A DNA stretch of 64,000 nucleotides, taken from NCBI RefSeq assembly GCF_020091585.1, contig NZ_CP083582.1:4846536-4910535 (forward strand). Reading direction: 5' to 3'. The notes below the pieces were generated by a model, which saw only the letters and a list, made by a program, of their open reading frames with translations, was not told the origin of the DNA and did not search any database. Position 1 is the stretch's first letter, and each line of letters begins with the position of its first letter. A program made the position numbers and the translations under genes. The DNA is from Kovacikia minuta CCNUW1 (GTDB lineage Bacteria; Cyanobacteriota; Cyanobacteriia; Leptolyngbyales; Leptolyngbyaceae). Below are positions 56,690 through 64,000 of this stretch, piece by piece.

Positions 56690-56850
56690 GGTATGGGGTA
56701 TGGGGTATGGGGTGTAGGGCGTGGGGGAAGAATTTTGAATTTTGAATTTTGAATTTTGAATTTCGGAATTCTCCGCGTCCCCGCGTCCTGGCGTCCCCGC
56801 GTCTTCCCCTCTGTCTTCTGGCTCCTGACTCCTGACTCCCGACTCCCAAT
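56690..56850. repeat. In-frame filler in the TPR region of the STAND gene
   Basis: GTATGGG units, four TTTTGAA units and GACTCCT units in a row encode ESGVRSQEP through NSKFKIQNSSPTPYTPYPIPHT. The flanking residues (CYEKSLRYW and ERAACVLIY) join sensibly if it is removed. Confidence 0.85.
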
Positions 56851-57330
56851 ACCTCAAACTCTTCTCATAGCATTCCCTCGCCGTCTCCAGTTCACCCTGG
56901 GCATGGGCTTCCTGTCCTAGAAGAAAATCGAGGCTGGCTTTGAGGGTGAGATCTAAGTTGTAACCACTGGTAAGAATGCGGTTAAGGGCAAATTCCAGTT
57001 CGGTGCGCCGAAGGGAGTTGGAAGAGGGAACGATCGCCCAGTTCGGCGGAAACCGTTCATCACCCACATCCAGAATGGCAGCAAAAAGACGGTTCGTGTG
57101 ATCACGCAGGGAATTAATCAGATCAGCGATCGCTAGATCAAATTGGATCGATGTGGCTGCCCAGGCTCTGAAATCTGGTGCCAGTTGGATCAGCTTTTGT
57201 AACCCGCGATCGTTGACCCACAGCACCACCGGAAACTGAAAGTGCTTCCGAAACTCCTCCCGCACCTGGTTTGCCGAGGTGAGGACTTGATCGAGGGCGG
57301 TGAGGGACTCGAAGCCGAGGATGAGGAGGG

Positions 57331-57734
<404 letters not shown>

Positions 57735-58010
57735 GGGAGTGGAGAGAGTATTCTACGAAAAATTCTTAGGCAGCCTTTCCTCTAACATAACCCCCACCAA
57801 ATTTTCCTTATCAGAAAAAAGACGCCCAGGGTCATTGCTCCCTTATGACTCCTGGCTCCTGACTTCTGGCTTCCGCCTTTCATGATTAACGATGCCGCCA
57901 AACTGAGCCGGGAGCCGCCCCCACTTAACAAACTTGGGCATCGTCAGTTAACTGCGCTATCCTGTGCTAATAAACAATTCAACAAAATCCCTCACTTTGG
58001 AGAACGCATC

Positions 58011-58508
58011 ATGGCTTGGCGCGGGTCCACCTCTCCCTCCGATCGAATTTTTGCTTCCCTGGTCTACCTGCTTCCACTCATGGATGCCATCGTGTTGTGT
58101 TTCAACCAAGTTGGCTCTGGTTCGTTCCTCAGTCCTATCTTTAACGCGATCGTCAAACCCCTTGCTCCCCTGATTGGAATTTACTACTTCAGTCTTGGCG
58201 GCTTCATGCCACTCATTGTCTTCTTTGCCCTGTTTATGTTGGTTGTCAGGAACGAAGGCATTGCCCACTTTATCCGCTTCAACACAATGCAGGCAATCCT
58301 GATCGGAATCGTCCTGAGTCTCGTTAGCATTCTGTGGAGCTTTATCCTGGCTCCAATTTTTGGCGGCAGCTTAATTGCCCAAACGCTGTTTAATACCATT
58401 TTCCTTGGCACCCTGGTTGCCGTTGGATACTCAGTCATCCAATCGGCAATGGGACGTTACGCCGAGATTCCGACAATTTCTGATGCGGCTTATACACAGG
58501 TGAGGTAG
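58011..58508 (+). CDS. Tic20-like (Ycf60) membrane protein
   Basis: A 165-residue polytopic protein with four hydrophobic segments. The start MAWRGSTSPSDRIFASLVYLLPLMDAI, with the DRxxASL(V)YLLPL pattern, and IAHFIRFNTMQAIL are typical of Tic20/Ycf60. Tic20 forms part of the inner envelope import channel in chloroplasts; the bacterial role is unclear. An in-frame region upstream could add 43 residues, but the internal ATG has a TTGGAGAA ribosome site and matches the family. Confidence 0.9.
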   Translation: MAWRGSTSPSDRIFASLVYLLPLMDAIVLCFNQVGSGSFLSPIFNAIVKPLAPLIGIYYFSLGGFMPLIVFFALFMLVVRNEGIAHFIRFNTMQAILIGIVLSLVSILWSFILAPIFGGSLIAQTLFNTIFLGTLVAVGYSVIQSAMGRYAEIPTISDAAYTQVR

Positions 58509-58597
58509 GAACCAGGGAAAGGGCTAAGGGTAAAGGATAAAGGCTGCTTCCCCATCCTTCCTTTAGACTCCTTCCCTTCTTCCCTGCCCTTCATCCT

Positions 58598-59431
58598 TTA
58601 CCCCTCTTCTCCCTCCTGCCCTATACCCTCCGCCCTCTGAATCCTGCCCTCTTCCTCTTCCCTGGCAACTACACTGTTATCCAAATAGCCAATTCCTTCA
58701 ATCTCAACCCGAACTCGATCGCCGATGGTCATGGGTCCAACCCCTTCTGGAGTGCCTGTCAAGACCACATCGCCAGGAAACAGTGTCATCACCTGACTGA
58801 TGTAGGAAACCAGGATATCGGGTGGGAACACCATCTGGTCGATCGGAGCTGACTGCACAGGAGTATTCTCATCATTCAAAAAAGTTTGTAGCATTGCTCC
58901 AGGTCCAATTTCCCGCACAATCCAGGGACCTAAGGGACAAAACGTATCAAACCCCTTCGCCCGTGTCCATTGTCCATCCCGCTTTTGCAGGTCGCGGGCA
59001 GTCACATCGTTGGCAATCGTGTATCCCCAGATTTTCCCCTGTGCCTGTTCTGGTGAGCAATTAAAGCAGCGATCGCCAATGACCAGTGCCAGTTCCCCTT
59101 CATAGTCCACCCGTTGCGCCTGGGGTGGGTATTGAATTTCCGAGTCTGCGGGGATCACCGTAGAGGGAGGTTTCAAGAATAGGAGTGGTTCCTGGGGCAC
59201 GGGCGTCCCCATTTCTGCGGCATGATTGGCATAATTTTTCCCTACAGCGACAATCTTGGAAGGGGCGCAGGGTGCCAGAATTTGATAACTGTCAGCAGCT
59301 AGTTCCAGGTCAGTTGGTTGCCCGCTCAACCAGGGAGGGGCATCTAAAACAAGCACTTCTCGACCCAGCTGAAGTAAACCATAATAAATGTGTCCGTCTG
59401 CTGCTCGGACCCGGACGTAGCGTTGTGCCAT
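58598..59431 (-). CDS. Fumarylacetoacetate hydrolase family protein
   Basis: A protein of about 277 residues (start MAQRYVRVRAADGHIYY). The core holds IVAVGKNYANHAAEMG, PLLFLKPPSTV, RVDYEGELALVIGDR, with the metal-binding Glu residues of the FAH fold, and VLTGTPEGVGPM near the end. Family members act on acylpyruvates or 2-hydroxyhepta-diene acids; the substrate here is unknown. An in-frame ATG upstream would give a 35-residue extension without family support. The last 20 residues (EEEEGRIQRAEGIGQ) are encoded by GGGCAG-type repeat DNA and are probably an added tail. Confidence 0.9.
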   Translation of the reverse strand: MAQRYVRVRAADGHIYYGLLQLGREVLVLDAPPWLSGQPTDLELAADSYQILAPCAPSKIVAVGKNYANHAAEMGTPVPQEPLLFLKPPSTVIPADSEIQYPPQAQRVDYEGELALVIGDRCFNCSPEQAQGKIWGYTIANDVTARDLQKRDGQWTRAKGFDTFCPLGPWIVREIGPGAMLQTFLNDENTPVQSAPIDQMVFPPDILVSYISQVMTLFPGDVVLTGTPEGVGPMTIGDRVRVEIEGIGYLDNSVVAREEEEGRIQRAEGIGQEGEEG

Positions 59432-59689
59432 AGGTTGATGAATAAACTTTAAAGCTAGAAATTTGGGTAGGTTGAATTGGGCGATCGTGAAACCGAATGA
59501 TTTTAGGAAATGTTGGGTTTTCATGCCCTCACCCAACTTACAGGAAACAACTCATTTCGATTCCTTACTGATGATTATCAGGGTAAGAAGCTTAGAATTA
59601 GCGCTATACGATCCAAAGTTTTAGCTAACTCAGACAAAATAGGGCAGGTTGGGTAAATGCACTTAAACCGAGGCAGGAAAGGGTGTTAA

Positions 59690-59838
59690 GATCCAACGAC
59701 TCGACAGGATTGCCATCGCTGGTGTCTGGATGGGGTACTTAAGGAAAATGCTTCTCGTATTCGCACTGACCATGCGCTCCGCGGCATCAACGGGCTGCGT
59801 CGATTGGCACTCAATCTCTATAGCAGGGCAGCGATTGT
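59690..59838 (+). pseudogene. Remnant of an ISAs1-like transposase
   Basis: One frame reads HRWCLDGVLKENASRIRTDH then ALRGINGLRRLALNLYSR. This is the C-terminal pattern of ISAs1-type DDE transposases (HW-x-LD-x(n)-DxSR-x-R, then LRR-x-ALN-L). No start, no DDE core and no ends remain, so it is a short decayed piece in the 59,432-59,924 gap. Confidence 0.55.
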
Positions 59839-59850
59839 TCCTCCAAAAAC

Positions 59851-59883
59851 AGCTCCCCGACTTTTCCAAAAAATCGGGGAGCT
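59851..59883 (-). terminator. Intrinsic terminator of the NfeD-like gene
   Basis: A 10-bp stem (AGCTCCCCGA with its complement) plus near-pairing T and A runs. On the minus strand the stem is followed by GTTTTTGG, 42 bases after the stop of the gene at 59,925. Confidence 0.7.
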
Positions 59884-59924
59884 AAATGGGTTTATTTCAC
59901 CACAATTCATCGAAGGGTGGTTGT

Positions 59925-60257
59925 TCAAGCGGCATCTTGAAAATGAGTCAAACTAGCAGCTTGGGCGGGTTCTACTAATAATGGGATACTGCTCCACTCA
60001 CTTACCACGTAAACGGTTTGTCCGGGTCGGAGGGTGATGTTTTGCTCGCAACGGGCATTCCACCAGGTGCCTTGAAATTTTACCTGCCCAGATATACCTG
60101 GCTCAATCGTGCGGGTAACGATCGCTTTATTTGCTGGACTTTGAACTGGCGCATCGGTTAAATCTGCATTTAGCAAAGAACCAGATTCATCCTGTGCCTC
60201 TGGAATTTCAACCGATGACATTGCATTGAAGAGACTAATCATGTTAAACATTGCCAA
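59925..60257 (-). CDS. NfeD-like OB-fold protein, first copy
   Basis: A 110-residue protein. The C-terminal half (about 45-100) has the NfeD C-terminal pattern IVTRTIEPGISGQVKFQGTWWNARC and TLRPGQTVYVV with a final strand LLVEP. NfeD OB-fold domains usually follow a membrane or protease part and work with flotillins or SPFH proteins; here only the domain with a short N-terminal stretch is present. A paralogue lies 590 bp upstream on the same strand, with a small secreted protein between. Start is the first of two ATGs. Confidence 0.8.
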   Translation of the reverse strand: MAMFNMISLFNAMSSVEIPEAQDESGSLLNADLTDAPVQSPANKAIVTRTIEPGISGQVKFQGTWWNARCEQNITLRPGQTVYVVSEWSSIPLLVEPAQAASLTHFQDAA

Positions 60258-60417
60258 TCTCCAGGGTGAGCATTTTCAGGGCTTACGTAACTTTTACGAT
60301 AGTTTCATGTCTCCTTCCTCACACCGTAGGAAGAAAAGGCTAAGCGTTTATTTAATCGGTAATCGCGATCGCAGAAACCAGAAGTGTCAGAATTACTACG
60401 TGGGAGCGATGAAAAAA

Positions 60418-60756
60418 TTATCGAGTTGTCATAGTTTTAATGGTTTTGTTAGGGAAATAGCTGGTGTATAAGCTACAAACAATCAAACGTTGACGATCGG
60501 TGGGTAGTCGAGTCCACTTTTCCATTGGCTGATCATAAATTCTGTGCCTGAAGTCCAACATTTCTTTGCATAACGAGTTCAGTTGGCTACCCGATCGCCC
60601 ACTACCAGTCCCCTCCGAAACGTTCACTGGACTGATTATCAAATCAGATAGCTGCACCATTATTGCCGCTGCCTGACTGATATAGTGACCACCGGCAAAC
60701 TGGCTACTGATTAACAAAACCGAAATTGCACCCGAAACAAACCAATTCGTGTTCAT
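60418..60756 (-). CDS. Small secreted protein, unknown
   Basis: A 112-residue protein starting MNTNWFVSGAISVLLISSQFAG, with a signal-like N-terminus and a soluble polar domain (SLCKEMLDFRHRIYDQPMEKWTRLPTDRQ, two Cys). An AAAGGAGAACT ribosome site supports this ATG; the frame upstream is repeat DNA. I do not recognise the family. It lies between two NfeD-like genes on the same strand, with no overlap. Confidence 0.6.
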   Translation of the reverse strand: MNTNWFVSGAISVLLISSQFAGGHYISQAAAIMVQLSDLIISPVNVSEGTGSGRSGSQLNSLCKEMLDFRHRIYDQPMEKWTRLPTDRQRLIVCSLYTSYFPNKTIKTMTTR

Positions 60757-60846
60757 AGTTCTCCTTTTAAGAATGGGGAGTGGGGAAAGGAAGTTTCCAT
60801 GCTTGGGGTTGGGTCTACGAGTCCCAACACCCACCCGCGATCGCGA

Positions 60847-61182
60847 TCAGGAGTGGCTGGTTTTCGTTACGGTATCCAGGATGGGCAACATGGCACGCAG
60901 CATAAATCCTGGTTCGACATAAAGCGTGTTGTCCCGACGCACCACCACATAAACAATTTGACCCGGAACCAGAACCACCTCCCGGTTACATCGAGCTGTC
61001 CACCAAGAGCCTTTGAATTCCACCTGCCCAGCTTTTCCTGGACTAATCGATCGAGTTACAACCGCTTCAAAGTCTTCATCCTGGTAGTTGGCAATAGACA
61101 TCATTCCGTTAAAGGGGTTGTCGCCAAATTCCTGAGCAAGGGCAGTCAAGACATTTTTGAAAAAACGACTGAGGCTAAACAT
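60847..61182 (-). CDS. NfeD-like OB-fold protein, second copy
   Basis: A 111-residue protein from the ATG at 61,182 (MFSLSRFFKNVLTALAQEF), with GGAGAG upstream. The domain AVVTRSISPGKAGQVEFKGSWWTARC, then VLVPGQIVYVVVRRDNTLYVEP, is clearly related to the gene at 59,925 (same order of strands, WW, ARC and PGQ-x-VYVV). The two appear to be paralogues from duplication. It probably binds a partner through the OB fold; no membrane segment is certain. Confidence 0.8.
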   Translation of the reverse strand: MFSLSRFFKNVLTALAQEFGDNPFNGMMSIANYQDEDFEAVVTRSISPGKAGQVEFKGSWWTARCNREVVLVPGQIVYVVVRRDNTLYVEPGFMLRAMLPILDTVTKTSHS

Positions 61183-61370
61183 CGAATCTCTCCATGAGTG
61201 AAGTAAATGCACGAATAGAGGGCTGTAACTATACTTTGCCAGAGGTATAAGTGGGGAAAGTTGGGCTTTTTAAGTTCCGAAATGAAAACTGAAGAGTTCA
61301 GGTAGTTCAGGAAAGTTCAGGAAAGTTCAGCCGTAAACTAAAGAGCAAGCATCTACTTCTGGTTCATTCA

Positions 61371-62789
61371 ATGTATGTTGAGGACGCTCTAAGGTTCGTT
61401 GAGGCGGTTCTGGCAAAACAGGGAAAACGGTTAAATGATGTTCAGAGAGCCGTTTTTCGTGGTTCCTGGTTGGGAAAGAGTTACAAGGAAATCCGGCGGG
61501 ATTGCCCCAGTTGCAGCCTCGACTACATCATGAGGGATGTGGGTCCAGAGTTGTGGAATCTCCTGGAAGCAACCTTTGGTGAGGAAGTGACCAAGAAAAG
61601 TCTGCACGGTCCGATCGAGCGTGCCGCCAGTAACCAGGAGTTGCCCCCAGAAAACAACCTGGAACAGGGGAAGGATAGGGAGGAAATGGACCGCTCGCAG
61701 CCACCCAGGTTGCCCCCACCGCTATCCGATCGATCCCCCCCGGAAACAGACGATTACTTCTGGAAACTCCAAAACACCCGGGAAGATTGGGGCAATGCCC
61801 CAGACGTTTCCCTGTTTCATGGGCGACACCGGGAACTGGCACAGCTAGAACAATGGATCAGGCTAGAGGGGTGCCGTCTCCTTGTCCTCTGTGGCATTGG
61901 CGGAGTCGGCAAAACCGATCTGTCGGTGCGCCTGGCACAGCGGGTGCGCGATCAGTTTGAGTGCCTGGTTTGGCGATCCCTGGGGAATGGGCGATCGCCA
62001 AACCGCCCACCTACCCTGGAGGAACTTTTAACCGACCTGATTGGCGTTCTATCCAACCAGCAGGACAACCGCAGCGACTTATCGCGGTTGTTGTACTACC
62101 TCAACCACTATTCCTGCCTGATCGTGCTGGATGGATTTGAATCGGTGCTGCGTAGCGGTGTTCACGATGGTTCCTACCGACAAGGCTACGAAGACTACAG
62201 CGAATTTCTGCGGGAAGTGGGCAGAATTCGTCGTAGTTGCGTGTTGCTGACCAGCCGCGAAAAGCCCAAAGAAGTTGCCCGTATGGAAGGAGAAGCCAAT
62301 CCAGTTCGTTCCCGCAAACTAGCAGGACTGGGTGAACTGGGAGGACAGGAAATTTTTGTTGCCAAGGGAAACTTCTCCGGGTCCGAAGGCGATTGGGGCA
62401 CCCTGATCCGCCGTTATGCCGGAAACCCACTCGCATTGAAAGTTGTTGCAACCAGAGTCCTGGAAGTATTTGAGGGGGAGATTACCCAATTTTTGGGGCA
62501 TTTGGGACAGGACAGCCCCGTTTTTGGTGACATTCGGGATGTCCTGGATCAACAGTTTCAACGCCTTTCAGACCTGGAACGGACTATCATCCATCGGCTT
62601 GCAACCCACCCCGAACCGATCGCCGTCGAACTTCTGCCATCCCTGGTGCAAACTTCAGGCATGCAACTCCAGGAAGGTCTGGAATCCCTCCTCCGGCGAT
62701 CGCTGATCGAAGTCGATTCAGCCCGCTGTTTACTGCAACCCCTGATGCTGGAATACGTGACAGAGCAGATAGAGCGGACGGGGCAGTAG
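61371..62789 (+). CDS. NB-ARC STAND ATPase without sensor repeats
   Basis: A 472-residue protein. The N-terminal about 75 residues (ALRFVEAVLAKQGKRLNDVQRAVFRGSWLGKSYKEI) form the helix-turn-helix-like domain common to cyanobacterial NB-ARC/WD40 proteins. A proline-rich linker follows, then NB-ARC: Walker A GIGGVGKT near 178, Walker B CLIVLDGFES near 252, LLTSREKP near 306 and GNPLALKVV near 352. It ends after a winged-helix region (LLRRSLIEVD) without the WD40 or TPR repeats that usually follow. So it may be a truncated sensor, perhaps cut by repeat DNA just downstream. Confidence 0.85.
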   Translation: MYVEDALRFVEAVLAKQGKRLNDVQRAVFRGSWLGKSYKEIRRDCPSCSLDYIMRDVGPELWNLLEATFGEEVTKKSLHGPIERAASNQELPPENNLEQGKDREEMDRSQPPRLPPPLSDRSPPETDDYFWKLQNTREDWGNAPDVSLFHGRHRELAQLEQWIRLEGCRLLVLCGIGGVGKTDLSVRLAQRVRDQFECLVWRSLGNGRSPNRPPTLEELLTDLIGVLSNQQDNRSDLSRLLYYLNHYSCLIVLDGFESVLRSGVHDGSYRQGYEDYSEFLREVGRIRRSCVLLTSREKPKEVARMEGEANPVRSRKLAGLGELGGQEIFVAKGNFSGSEGDWGTLIRRYAGNPLALKVVATRVLEVFEGEITQFLGHLGQDSPVFGDIRDVLDQQFQRLSDLERTIIHRLATHPEPIAVELLPSLVQTSGMQLQEGLESLLRRSLIEVDSARCLLQPLMLEYVTEQIERTGQ

Positions 62790-63087
62790 AAGACGAGGGA
62801 TGAAGCATGAAGGATAAAAGATACCCCCTCCCCACTCCCCCCACTCCCCCCTTCCTTCCAATCCAAAACTCAAAACTCATACCAATCGTCCATGCTAGGT
62901 TTTAGCACCCCAAGGAATAAAAATGGCTATTTTCAGAGCAATTTGAATTGAAAACGCGACAGATTGGGTAGCGATTGTCTTGGGTGTCAAGGGGTTGAGG
63001 AACAACAGTTCACCTAAAAACGCCCAAGAGAAAGCGACAAACCGGAGGAGGGTTTGCGTGTCAGGGAGTGGAATGAAGGTGGACAAA
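62790..63087. other. Non-coding flank of the IS110 element
   Basis: About 298 bases between NB-ARC and the transposase stop. Near 62,815-62,880 there are CCCACTCC and TCAAAAC repeats of the window type. From about 62,885 to 63,087 the sequence is likely the non-coding end of the IS110 element, where IS110-family elements can carry an end and, in some groups, a guide-like RNA. The exact boundary cannot be seen. Confidence 0.4.

Positions 63088-64000
<913 letters not shown>

Noticed and set aside
62895-63086. 63-residue minus-strand frame before the IS110 gene
   Set aside because: It lies in the likely non-coding end of the element, has no ribosome site that I can see and is best explained as chance.

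Overview
The window comes from a cyanobacterium. It carries photosystem I genes, a divergent D1 protein, Tic20- and TatC-type translocons, an SLH-domain porin, a cyanobacterial zinc-ribbon protein and many GCGATCGC-type octamers. The hpsA-hpsB-hpsC pseudopilin locus (hormogonium polysaccharide secretion) suggests a filamentous, motile strain of the Leptolyngbya/Nostoc kind. Intergenic DNA is full of short tandem repeats, mostly 7-mers.

Layout. 0-2.5 kb: a P-loop ATPase and small unknown genes. 2.6-11.4 kb: hpsA-B-C plus a FimT-like pseudopilin, all on the minus strand. 12-29 kb: housekeeping and stress genes (rpmB, htpG, clpB, gloA), an SLH porin, a LolA-like protein, a GGDEF/EAL protein with PAS domains, a putA split by a one-base frameshift, and terB. 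29.8-42.6 kb: part of a far-red light photoacclimation (FaRLiP) cluster, in transcription order rfpA, rfpC, chlF, psaA2, psaB2, psaL2, psaI2, psaF2, psaJ2. The D1-like protein has the Gln-Asp pair of chlorophyll f synthase and has lost most Mn4CaO5 ligands. The rfpB, apc and psb parts of a complete FaRLiP set are not here. 42.9-47.7 kb: tatC, an alpha/beta hydrolase, a zinc-ribbon protein and an LCP ligase.

47.8-57.7 kb is the most unusual part. A STAND ATPase/14-blade WD40 gene of about 5.1 kb is broken into three reading frames. Both breaks fall in 7-mer repeat arrays, and changing one array by +1 copy and the other by -1 copy would restore one frame. Downstream of it lie toxin-antitoxin-like modules (DUF4365/HicA, antitoxin/VapC, UPF0175/DUF3368, antitoxin/VapC and a remnant). 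They are separated by four copies of a 47-78 bp sequence matching the last codons of the STAND gene, each next to a 7-mer array. This looks like a repeat-bounded cassette array. Two of the toxin genes are broken while their antitoxins are intact.

57.9-64 kb: a Tic20-like protein, a fumarylacetoacetase-family hydrolase, an ISAs1-like transposase remnant, two NfeD-like OB-fold proteins around a small secreted protein, an NB-ARC protein without a sensor domain, and an IS110-family transposase cut by the window end.

The same repeat-rich filler found between genes is also inserted inside htpG, putA, rfpA and the STAND gene, in frame except at the two STAND breaks. I see no tRNA, rRNA or CRISPR array. 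All calls come from reading the sequence; no database search was run.
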